A DNA stretch of 9,018 nucleotides from Massilia sp. UBA2604 (lineage in GTDB: Bacteria; Pseudomonadota; Gammaproteobacteria; Burkholderiales; Burkholderiaceae_D): assembly GCA_002339265.1 (NCBI GenBank), contig DDKG01000269.1:1-9018 (forward strand), read 5' to 3'. Numbering within the stretch: the stretch's first letter is position 1; each line of letters begins with the position of its first letter. The notes beneath the pieces are model-generated. The model saw nothing but the letters and a program-made list of their open reading frames with translations, was not told the origin of the DNA and searched no databases. This document shows positions 1-5,612 of this stretch, piece after piece. The position numbers and the translations under genes were made by a program.

Positions 1-1
1 T

Positions 2-943
2 GTGCGCGAGGTCGCGCTGTTTCAGAAGGCGTCCGCCCGGCCCCACCAGGTCGTTGATGCTCTGGTGGCCGCCGAGGGCGGTCTGGATCGCGAACTGGCC
101 CGGCGCATTGGCGCACAGGCGCATCGAGGCCAGTATGTTCAGGCCGTCGATATAGCCCTTCGCGTGGCGTTTCTCGCCCGAGACCACCATCCAGCCGGCA
201 CGGTAGCCGCAGGAACGGTAGTTCTTCGACAGGCCGTTCAGGGTCACGAACAGCACGTCGTCGGCCAGCGAGGCGAGCGAGACATGCTCAAAGCCGTCGT
301 ACAACGTCTTGTCGTAGATTTCGTCGGCGTAGACGATCAATTGGTGCTGGCGCGCCAGCTCGATGATGTCGAGCAGCACTTCGCGCGGATACAAGGCGCC
401 GGTCGGGTTGTTCGGGTTGATGACGACGATCGCGCGCGTGTTCGGCGTGATCTTGCGGCGCATGTCCTCGATGTCGGGCAGCCAGCCGGATTGTTCGTCG
501 CACACATAGTGGATCGGCGCGCCGCCGGCCAGGCTCACGGCCGCGGTCCACAGCGGATAATCGGGCGCCGGCACCAGCACTTCGTCGCCGTTGTTCAACA
601 GGCCCTGCATCGACATCACGATCAGTTCCGATGCGCCATTGCCCAGGTAGATGTCGTCCATGCCCACGCCGGCGATGTTCTTCTCTTGCGTGTAGTGCAT
701 GACGGCCTTGCGCGGCGCGAACATGCCCTTGGAGTCGGTGTAGCCGGCCGCGCCGTGCATATTGCGGATCATGTCGCTGACGATCTCGTCCGGCGCATCG
801 AAGCCGAACACGGCCAGGTTGCCGATATTGAGCTTGATGATCTTCTGGCCGTCTTCTTCCATCTGGCGCGCCTTGTCCAGGGCCGGACCACGGATTTCGT
901 AGCAGACGTCGTCGAGCTTGTTGGATTTGGCGATCGGTCTCAA
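2..943 (-). CDS. alaA: Glutamate-pyruvate aminotransferase AlaA, 3' end cut by window edge
   Basis: PLP-dependent fold type I aminotransferase, cytoplasmic, making alanine from pyruvate and glutamate. The 314 visible residues align from the first residue with E. coli AlaA (about 405 aa), so roughly 90 C-terminal residues lie outside the window. Visible landmarks are KSNKLDDVCYEIRGP near the N-terminus, PAPDYPLWTAAVSL (residues 125-138), the PLP-site NPNNPTG (176-182), ADEIYDK (206-212) with Asp207, the Schiff-base lysine Lys240 in NGLSKNYR, and Arg248. I chose the TTG at 943: it gives MRPIAKSNKL, matching the family N-terminus, and is preceded by GGGGAA. An in-frame ATG at 991 would add 16 non-conserved residues and overlaps the likely -10 box, so it is less likely. 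The gene is divergent from the Mth938-like gene. In related betaproteobacteria homoserine dehydrogenase often follows, but that would be off-window and is not seen. Confidence 0.93.
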   Translation of the reverse strand, partial: MRPIAKSNKLDDVCYEIRGPALDKARQMEEDGQKIIKLNIGNLAVFGFDAPDEIVSDMIRNMHGAAGYTDSKGMFAPRKAVMHYTQEKNIAGVGMDDIYLGNGASELIVMSMQGLLNNGDEVLVPAPDYPLWTAAVSLAGGAPIHYVCDEQSGWLPDIEDMRRKITPNTRAIVVINPNNPTGALYPREVLLDIIELARQHQLIVYADEIYDKTLYDGFEHVSLASLADDVLFVTLNGLSKNYRSCGYRAGWMVVSGEKRHAKGYIDGLNILASMRLCANAPGQFAIQTALGGHQSINDLVGPGGRLLKQRDLAH

Positions 944-989
944 AATTTCCCCAGATGTGAGCGTGCTCTGTTGCAGTGCGAAAAATACC

Positions 990-1018
990 ATTCTGCCGAA
1001 AGCGCCCCGTTTAGGCAA
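990..1018 (-). promoter_or_regulatory. Candidate sigma-70 promoter for alaA
   Basis: On the minus strand, TTGCCT (1018-1013) is followed after 17 bp by CAGAAT (995-990). Each hexamer matches its consensus at 4 of 6 positions. Predicted transcription would begin near 983, giving a leader of about 40 nt to the TTG start at 943. The -10 box overlaps the alternative upstream ATG at 991, which argues against that start. Assigned by eye only. Confidence 0.45.
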
Positions 1019-1039
1019 CCTTGCCGATCCGGTTACAAT
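1012..1039 (+). promoter_or_regulatory. Candidate sigma-70 promoter for the Mth938-like gene
   Basis: TACAAT (1034-1039, 5 of 6 to the -10 consensus) lies 16 bp after TAGGCA (1012-1017, 4 of 6 to the -35 consensus). The start codon at 1075 would follow a short leader of about 30 nt. The -35 box overlaps that of the divergent alaA promoter. A perfect GGCAA-CC-TTGCC inverted repeat (1014-1025) sits on the shared -35 region. Confidence 0.5.
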
Positions 1040-1074
1040 GGGCCTTTGCCAGCACACCGGATTCAGCACACGCC

Positions 1075-1455
1075 ATGAAGCTTCATTCCGACAACACTCA
1101 ACAATACCAGACCGTTACCGGCTACGACGCTTCGGGCGTCGAAATCAATGCCGAACGCTTCAATTACAGCCTGACCGTGCTCCCCGAGATCCCGCCGCGG
1201 CCATGGAACGTGACCCGTTTCGAGGACTTGAGCACTATCCATTTCGAAGAGATCGCGAACGATGCGCCGGACGTCGTCATCCTCGGCACCGGCGAGCGCC
1301 AGCGCTTCGTCCACCCGCGCCTGGTGGCCAGCCTGTCGGCCATGCACGTCGGCGTCGAGAGCATGGACAACCAGGCTGCCTGCCGCACCTACAACGTGCT
1401 GATGGGCGAAGGCCGCAAGGTCACGCTGGCGCTGATCCTCGACACCGGCGCATGA
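1075..1455 (+). CDS. Mth938-like domain protein (NDUFAF3/DUF498 family)
   Basis: Small protein of 126 aa, a normal length for the Mth938/NDUFAF3-like family. The family core is visible: ITRF-like NVTRFEDL (residues 45-52), the glycine-rich strand VVILGTGERQRF (67-78), a GVESMD segment (93-98), AACRTYNVLMGEGR (101-114) and a closing hydrophobic strand VTLALIL (116-122). No enzymatic residues are established for this fold. The mitochondrial relative NDUFAF3 assists respiratory complex I assembly; the bacterial role is unproven. The start at 1075 was chosen over the longer open frame from 1021 because residues before Met1075 are not family-like and the probable -10 box (1034-1039) lies inside that extension. 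No good Shine-Dalgarno precedes it. In betaproteobacteria this gene commonly lies beside the peroxiredoxin and PhoH genes, as it does here. Confidence 0.85.
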   Translation: MKLHSDNTQQYQTVTGYDASGVEINAERFNYSLTVLPEIPPRPWNVTRFEDLSTIHFEEIANDAPDVVILGTGERQRFVHPRLVASLSAMHVGVESMDNQAACRTYNVLMGEGRKVTLALILDTGA

Positions 1456-1530
1456 AAGCCTGGATCGCCGGAAACACCCGGTAAACCACGTAAATAGTGC
1501 GATTCGGAGCAGCCCGGTACTAGCGGCAGG

Positions 1531-1554
1531 TGGCATGGCCGGATTATCATGCCA
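1531..1554. repeat. 7-bp inverted repeat upstream of the peroxiredoxin gene
   Basis: TGGCATG (1531-1537) and CATGCCA (1548-1554) form a perfect inverted repeat around a 10-nt spacer. A -10-like TATCAT (1545-1550) overlaps the right arm, although no good -35 box is placed for it. The two half-site centres are 17 bp apart, so the repeat could be an operator or a small RNA hairpin. The rest of the 174-nt gap between the two genes shows no gene, no strong promoter and no T-tract terminator. Confidence 0.35.
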
Positions 1555-1629
1555 GTGCCGCTCCCCGCCACCATGCGCCGGGAGGTTAATTTCGCAGCGT
1601 AACGCGCTGTCACTGCCCAGGAGAAGCCC

Positions 1630-2094
1630 GTGGCCGAGAGCCAAGCAACCATCGCCCCATTTTCCGCCCCGATGACCGGTGGCCAGACCTTCGAGCTGCT
1701 TGGCCGTCCCGCCAGGTACACCGTCCTGTACTTTTACCCTAAAGACAATACCCCGGGCTGCACCACCGAGAGCATCGCCTTTCGCGAAGCCTGGCCCGAA
1801 TTCCAGGCGCTGGGCGCCGAAATCTATGGGCTGAGCCGCGATTCGCTGCGCTCGCACGAGAACTTCAAGGCCAAGCTGGGCCTGCCCTTCGAACTGATCT
1901 CCGATCCGGAAGAAGCCGTCTGCACGCAATTCAATGTCATGAAGATGAAAAATATGTATGGCAAACAAGTGCGTGGGGTTGAGCGCAGTACGTTTGTCAT
2001 TGACGCTCAAGGCCGATTGGTGAAAGAATGGCGTGGCGTGAAAGTCAATGATCACGTCACCGAAGTGCTGGAATTTTTGAAGAGCCAGCCCTGA
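1630..2094 (+). CDS. bcp: Peroxiredoxin, Bcp/PrxQ type (thioredoxin-dependent peroxidase)
   Basis: Cytoplasmic peroxiredoxin of 154 aa that reduces hydrogen peroxide and organic hydroperoxides. The active-site PxxxTxxC motif is intact: Pro37, Thr41 and peroxidatic Cys44 in PKDNTPGCTTE, with the supporting arginine Arg119 in VERSTFVID. In E. coli Bcp the resolving cysteine is five residues after the peroxidatic one; here that position is Ile49. The only other cysteine is Cys98 (EAVCTQF), equivalent to E. coli Cys99, so the enzyme may work in a one-Cys mode or use an external thiol. The GTG start at 1630 is supported by a strong AGGAG (1619-1623) six bases upstream; the next Met is residue 15, too far inside the fold. 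By hand count, third-position GC falls from about 78% (codons 1-97) to about 58% (codons 98-154). Confidence 0.92.
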   Translation: MAESQATIAPFSAPMTGGQTFELLGRPARYTVLYFYPKDNTPGCTTESIAFREAWPEFQALGAEIYGLSRDSLRSHENFKAKLGLPFELISDPEEAVCTQFNVMKMKNMYGKQVRGVERSTFVIDAQGRLVKEWRGVKVNDHVTEVLEFLKSQP

Positions 2095-2339
2095 ATTACG
2101 GATGGCTCCAGTTTGTTCAACCTGCTGGATCGCTACCCTTTATTTTGAGTCAACGCGTAATTCATCTCCATCCTTCCAATCTGGTTTCCCGCCGGGCCGG
2201 AGCATTTCCGGGCTCGGCCTTACTGCAGACATTTTTCCTCGCAGTTCCACTCCCGTTAGTAGCATCGACTCCGTGCGGCAGCGCGCCACGTGGCCCGCGC
2301 GCGCACGGCCATCCAGACTTTTTTTAGATTGAGAACCTG
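2095..2339. other. 245-nt gap/leader before phoH with GC-rich inverted repeats
   Basis: No credible gene is seen. The small open frames here lack a ribosome site and any recognisable sequence. Two structured blocks are visible. The first pairs GCCGGGCC (2191-2198) with GGCTCGGC (2211-2218), with one G-T wobble. The second pairs GTGCG (2273-2277) with CGCAC (2302-2306) and GCGCG (2281-2285) with CGCGC (2296-2300), and its loop contains the palindrome CCACGTGG (2286-2293). Each block has a T-run about 12 nt downstream (2230-2235 and 2319-2325), too far for a canonical intrinsic terminator. No convincing sigma-70 promoter was found; TTCAAC (2116-2121) with TTTATT (2139-2144) is a weak possibility. 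Confidence 0.4.
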
Positions 2340-4139
2340 ATGCCACTGCCAAAGATGCCAACCCAGCCAGCGACCATGCTGCTGGCAAAAGATTACCCCA
2401 AGGCCGAACCCGGCAAATCGCCGGTACGTCCCGTCTCGGCCCAGGCCAACGACGACGTCGAGGACCTGATCAGCGGCCAGGCCGTGCCGACGCCGAAATC
2501 GCGCGCACGCCGCAAGGCGCAAGACACCCTCGCCGCGGCCCAGGCGCCCGCGGTCGCCAAACCAGTTGCAGCCGCGCCGGCCGTTGCCGAACAGGCTGCC
2601 CCACCATCCCGCAAGGCCGCGCCGGCACAAGCCAAGCTGCGCGAGACCGATGCCGACCAACCGCATCCGGCCAAGCACAAGCCGGTCGAAGTCACCATCA
2701 AGTCGTCCACCAGCCGCAAGGCCGACCGCTCCGGCACCACCAAGGTATTCGTGCTCGATACCAATGTACTGATGCACGACCCGACCTCGCTATTCCGCTT
2801 CGAAGAGCACGACGTCTACCTGCCGATGATGACGCTCGAGGAGCTGGACAACCACAAGAAGGGCATGTCCGAAGTCGCACGTAACGCGCGCCAGGTCTCG
2901 CGCACGCTTGACGCCCTGATCGCCAACGTCGACGACGACGCGATCGAGTCCGGCATCCCGCTGTCCAAGCTGGGCAACAAGGATGCCAAGGGCCGCCTGC
3001 TGTTCCAGACCCGCCTGAACAGCGCCGCCCTGCCCGAAGGTCTGCCGTCCGGCAAGGCCGACAACCAGATCCTGGGTGTCGTGCGCGCGCTCGAGCAGCA
3101 GATGGCGGGCCGCGCCATCGTGCTGGTGTCGAAAGACATCAATATGCGCATCAAGGCGCGCGCCATCGGCCTGCCGGCCGAGGATTACTTCAACGACCAC
3201 GTGCTGGAAGACACCGACCTGCTGTACTCGGGCATCGTCCAGCTGCCGGACGATTTCTGGGACAAGCACGGCAAGGACGTCGAATCCTGGCAGGAAAATA
3301 AGAACGGCAGTTCGGCGACCTATTACCGCGTCACCGGTCCGTTGATCCCGAGCCTGCTGGTGAACCAGTTCGTGTTCCTCGAACCGAAGGATGGCCAGTC
3401 GCCGCTGTACGCGCAGATCAAGTCGATCAGCGGCAAGACGGCCGTGCTGCAGACGCTGCGCGACTACAGCCACAACAAGAACAATGTATGGGGCATCACC
3501 GCGCGCAACCGCGAGCAGAACTTCGCCCTCAACCTGCTGATGAACCCAGAGGTCGACTTCGTCACCCTGCTGGGCCAGGCGGGCACGGGCAAGACCTTGC
3601 TGGCCCTGGCCGCCGGCCTGGCGCAGGTGCTGGAAACGAAACTCTACAACGAGATCATCGTCACCCGCGTGACGGTGCCGGTGGGCGAGGACATCGGCTT
3701 CCTGCCGGGCACCGAGGAAGAAAAGATGTCGCCATGGATGGGCGCCTTCGACGACAACCTGGAAGTACTGATGAAGTCGGACGGCGATGCCGGCGACTGG
3801 GGCCGCGCCGCCACGCAAGACCTGATCCGCTCGCGCATCAAGATCAAGTCGCTCAACTTCATGCGTGGCCGCACCTTCGTGAACAAGTTCCTCATCATCG
3901 ACGAGGCGCAGAACCTGACGCCGAAGCAGATGAAGACCCTGGTCACCCGCGCCGGCCCCGGCACCAAGATCCTGTGCCTGGGCAATATCGCGCAGATCGA
4001 CACGCCTTACCTCACCGAAGGTTCGAGCGGCCTGACCTATGTGGTCGACCGCTTCAAGGGCTGGAGCCATGGCGGTCACGTGACCCTGGCGCGCGGCGAA
4101 CGCTCGCGCCTGGCCGACCACGCCAGCGACGTGCTGTGA
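2340..4139 (+). CDS. PIN-PhoH family protein (ATPase/RNase, YlaK/PhoH2-like)
   Basis: Cytoplasmic protein of 599 aa fusing a PIN-type nuclease domain to a PhoH P-loop ATPase. PhoH2-type relatives unwind and cleave RNA. The N-terminal 130 residues are rich in Ala, Pro and Lys and look disordered. The PIN domain (about 135-295) opens with VFVLDTNVLMHDP and carries the expected acidic residues Asp140, Glu167/Glu168, Asp241 (KADNQIL) and Asp266 (SKDINMR). A linking region (about 320-390) leads to the ATPase domain, with Walker A GQAGTGKT (412-419), Walker B FLIIDEAQN (517-525) and the conserved LARGERS (583-589). The start at 2340 has only a weak GAGAA four bases upstream; Met6 and Met13 are possible alternatives. 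At 599 aa it exceeds B. subtilis YlaK (about 440 aa) partly because of the N-terminal extension. It ends at a strong terminator. Confidence 0.92.
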   Translation: MPLPKMPTQPATMLLAKDYPKAEPGKSPVRPVSAQANDDVEDLISGQAVPTPKSRARRKAQDTLAAAQAPAVAKPVAAAPAVAEQAAPPSRKAAPAQAKLRETDADQPHPAKHKPVEVTIKSSTSRKADRSGTTKVFVLDTNVLMHDPTSLFRFEEHDVYLPMMTLEELDNHKKGMSEVARNARQVSRTLDALIANVDDDAIESGIPLSKLGNKDAKGRLLFQTRLNSAALPEGLPSGKADNQILGVVRALEQQMAGRAIVLVSKDINMRIKARAIGLPAEDYFNDHVLEDTDLLYSGIVQLPDDFWDKHGKDVESWQENKNGSSATYYRVTGPLIPSLLVNQFVFLEPKDGQSPLYAQIKSISGKTAVLQTLRDYSHNKNNVWGITARNREQNFALNLLMNPEVDFVTLLGQAGTGKTLLALAAGLAQVLETKLYNEIIVTRVTVPVGEDIGFLPGTEEEKMSPWMGAFDDNLEVLMKSDGDAGDWGRAATQDLIRSRIKIKSLNFMRGRTFVNKFLIIDEAQNLTPKQMKTLVTRAGPGTKILCLGNIAQIDTPYLTEGSSGLTYVVDRFKGWSHGGHVTLARGERSRLADHASDVL

Positions 4140-4170
4140 TGCGTTCCACCGCCGTCTGAAGGCGGTCGCA
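4140..4170 (+). other. Hairpin immediately after the phoH stop
   Basis: ACCGCC (4148-4153) pairs with GGCGGT (4161-4166) across a 7-nt loop. An outer TGCG (4140-4143) pairs with CGCA (4167-4170) across a one-sided TTCC bulge. No T-run follows, so it is not a terminator itself. It abuts the true terminator downstream and could protect or pause the phoH transcript 3' end. Confidence 0.45.
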
Positions 4171-4176
4171 GCAATG

Positions 4177-4209
4177 AACGCCCGCCCTCACCCGGCGGGC
4201 GTTTTTTTT
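4177..4209 (+). terminator. Intrinsic terminator of phoH
   Basis: A 10-bp perfect stem, AACGCCCGCC (4177-4186) with GGCGGGCGTT (4194-4203), has a 7-nt loop and runs directly into eight T residues (4202-4209). This is a canonical Rho-independent terminator 38 nt after the phoH stop. It separates phoH from the DGPF/sigma cluster. Confidence 0.92.
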
Positions 4210-4235
4210 GCCCAAAATGTAAACAGCGCTACCAT
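4208..4235 (+). promoter_or_regulatory. Candidate promoter for the first DGPF gene
   Basis: TTGCCC (4208-4213) is followed after 16 bp by TACCAT (4230-4235). The -35 box starts within the T-run of the phoH terminator. Because that terminator blocks readthrough, the gene at 4299 needs its own start site, and this is the best sigma-70-like candidate in the gap. No TGTCGA-type ECF box is seen in this gap. Confidence 0.35.
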
Positions 4236-4298
4236 AGGTGGGCCGGAGCGCGCAGCCGGCTACACGTCCAGACAAATCCCGCCCAAAGGAGACCCGAT

Positions 4299-4655
4299 AT
4301 GCCCCACATGCTGCTCATTCACGAGCCGATCGGCCAGCGCGCCACCCGCAGCGATGCCGAAGGACGCGCGGTCTACGAGCGCATGCTGCGCTGGGGCGAG
4401 GACCTGAAGGAACGCGGCCTGCTGCTGGCTGCCGAATCGCTGGCGTCCCTCGATACGGCGGCGCGGGTCACCGTCCCTGCCGGCAAGGCGCGCATCGTCG
4501 ACGGCCCGTTTGCCGAAGCCAAGGAAATGGTGGGCGGATTCTTCATGGTCGACGTCGATTCGCGCGACGAGGCGGTCGCCCTGGCCGCCGAGTGTCCGGC
4601 CGCCGAATGGGCCACGGTCGAGGTGCGCGCGCTGGCGCCCTGCTTCATGCGTTAG
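4299..4655 (+). CDS. YCII/DGPF-domain protein (first copy)
   Basis: A 118-aa protein of the YCII-related superfamily, DGPF branch. The signature Asp-Gly-Pro-Phe is residues 68-71 in ARIVDGPFAEAKEMVGGFF, and the protein opens with a strand MPHMLLIHEP and ends with a EVRALAPC strand, the usual ferredoxin-like arrangement. YciI-type proteins are thought to have a His/Asp active site, but no reaction is known for the DGPF branch; the His at residue 8 is replaced by Lys in the second copy. The start is well placed: GGAG (4288-4291) lies seven bases before the ATG. The gene is separated by 108 nt from the second DGPF gene, and a candidate ECF promoter lies in that gap. DGPF genes are typical neighbours of ECF42 sigma factors, which is the case here. 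Confidence 0.88.
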   Translation: MPHMLLIHEPIGQRATRSDAEGRAVYERMLRWGEDLKERGLLLAAESLASLDTAARVTVPAGKARIVDGPFAEAKEMVGGFFMVDVDSRDEAVALAAECPAAEWATVEVRALAPCFMR

Positions 4656-4683
4656 AAATATGTTCGATTTCTTTTGTCGACGC

Positions 4684-4710
4684 TGTCGAAAACGCTGAAC
4701 CCCGTTCGTC
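4684..4710 (+). promoter_or_regulatory. Candidate ECF42 sigma-factor promoter
   Basis: TGTCGA (4684-4689) is followed after 17 bp by CGTC (4707-4710). I recall the ECF42 promoter motif from work on Streptomyces as TGTCGA at -35 and CG(A/T)C at -10, and this matches both boxes at a spacing normal for ECF promoters. A second TGTCGA lies nine bases upstream (4675-4680), but it is 26 bp from CGTC and cannot pair with it. Transcription would begin roughly 45-50 nt before the second DGPF gene, whose operon ends with an ECF42-type sigma gene. The function is inferred from motif and context. Confidence 0.6.
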
Positions 4711-4763
4711 GTGGCATATGAAAGGCCCGCTCCCGCAGGCCACTCACCACAGGAGAACACAGC

Positions 4764-5168
4764 ATGCGATTCATGATCATCGTCAAGGCCAGCGCCGCAT
4801 CCGAAGCGGGAGAGATGCCGCAAGAGGCGCTGCTCGCCGAAATGAACGACTACCACCAGGAGCTGGCGCGCGCAGGCGTTCTGCTCGACGGCAATGGGCT
4901 CAAGCCGACCAGCCAGGGCTGGCGCATCCGCTACGAAGGCGGCGGGAGGCGCGTCGTCGATGGCCCCTTTGCCGAGACCAAGGAGCTGATCGCCGGCTAT
5001 ACCCTGATCCAGGTCCGTTCGCGCGAGGAAGCGCTCGAATGGACGCGCCGCTTCCCCAACCCGCGCGGCCCGGGCCTGGAAGCCGAGATCGAAGTGCGCC
5101 CGCTGTTTGAACTGGACGACTTCGCTCCCAGCGAGACCATCGAACGCATGCGCGCACAACAAGGCTGA
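4764..5168 (+). CDS. YCII/DGPF-domain protein (second copy)
   Basis: A 134-aa DGPF-branch YCII protein, paralogous to the gene upstream but clearly diverged. It opens with a hydrophobic strand MRFMIIVKAS, carries VVDGPFAETKELIAGY with DGPF at residues 66-69, and ends with the strand EAEIEVRPLFEL followed by a short charged tail (residues about 119-134) that the first copy lacks. No catalytic activity is established for this group. AGGAGA (4751-4756) lies seven bases before the ATG, a strong ribosome site. It is the first gene after the candidate ECF42 promoter. Only 15 nt separate it from the VOC gene, which in turn overlaps the sigma gene, so the three probably form one transcript. Confidence 0.9.
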   Translation: MRFMIIVKASAASEAGEMPQEALLAEMNDYHQELARAGVLLDGNGLKPTSQGWRIRYEGGGRRVVDGPFAETKELIAGYTLIQVRSREEALEWTRRFPNPRGPGLEAEIEVRPLFELDDFAPSETIERMRAQQG

Positions 5169-5183
5169 CAAGGAGACCCCACC

Positions 5184-5612
5184 ATGAGCAACCAGCAAAT
5201 CTACGTCAACCTCCCGGTCAAGGACCTCGAGCGCAGCAAGACCTTCTTCGGCGCCCTCGGCTTCGAATTCAATCCGCAGTTCAGCGACGACAACGCCGCC
5301 TGCATGATCGTCAGCCACGACCACATCTATGTGATGCTGCTGGCCGAGCCCTTCTTCCAGACCTTCATCAACAAGAAGATTGCCGACGCCCGCACCAGCA
5401 CCGAAGTGCTGCTGTGCCTGTCGCGCGACAGCCGCGCCGCGGTCGACGATATGGTGGCCAAGGCGGTGGCGGCCGGCGGCAGCATTCCGCGCGAGGCGCA
5501 GGACCACGGCTTCATGTACCAGCACGCCTTCGAGGACCCCGATGGCCACATCTGGGAACTGGCGTATATGGAAGAAATGCGGGAAAGCACGCCGCCGAGC
5601 GATGGGCAATGA
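5184..5612 (+). CDS. VOC-superfamily (glyoxalase/bleomycin-resistance fold) protein
   Basis: A 142-aa single-chain VOC protein with two beta-alpha-beta-beta-beta modules. The first module begins IYVNLPVKDLERSKTFFGALGF (residues 6-27, shown in two parts by IYVNLPV and KTFFGALGF), and the second closes with the family's DPDGHIWELAYM (118-129). Canonical metalloenzymes of this fold use His/Glu ligands from several strands. Here the first-strand ligand position is Asn9, and only Glu125 in the last strand is evident, so the metal site looks incomplete and a specific reaction cannot be named. AAGGAGA (5170-5176) lies seven bases before the ATG. The stop codon overlaps the sigma-factor start in an ATGA arrangement (5609-5612), implying translational coupling. 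VOC and DGPF genes are frequent companions of ECF41/ECF42 sigma factors. Confidence 0.88.
   Translation: MSNQQIYVNLPVKDLERSKTFFGALGFEFNPQFSDDNAACMIVSHDHIYVMLLAEPFFQTFINKKIADARTSTEVLLCLSRDSRAAVDDMVAKAVAAGGSIPREAQDHGFMYQHAFEDPDGHIWELAYMEEMRESTPPSDGQ

Noticed and set aside
2..1078. Long plus-strand open frame of 358 codons across the left end
   Set aside because: It is antisense to alaA, whose translation matches a known enzyme residue by residue. The plus-strand product resembles no family and reflects high-GC third positions.
1453..1485. Ten-codon frame (MKAWIAGNTR) overlapping the Mth938-gene stop as ATGA
   Set aside because: No independent ribosome site and no sequence features of a leader peptide; it is too short to separate from chance.
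2273..2325. GC-rich hairpin plus seven T residues as an intrinsic terminator before phoH
   Set aside because: The T-run begins 12 nt after the stem, too far for a canonical terminator. Kept only as part of the structured gap.
2102..2332. 76-codon frame in the gap before phoH
   Set aside because: No Shine-Dalgarno, no recognisable sequence, and composition consistent with a random open frame.
2790..4121. 443-codon minus-strand open frame inside phoH
   Set aside because: Antisense shadow of a well-supported PIN-PhoH gene; no domain or ribosome site supports it.
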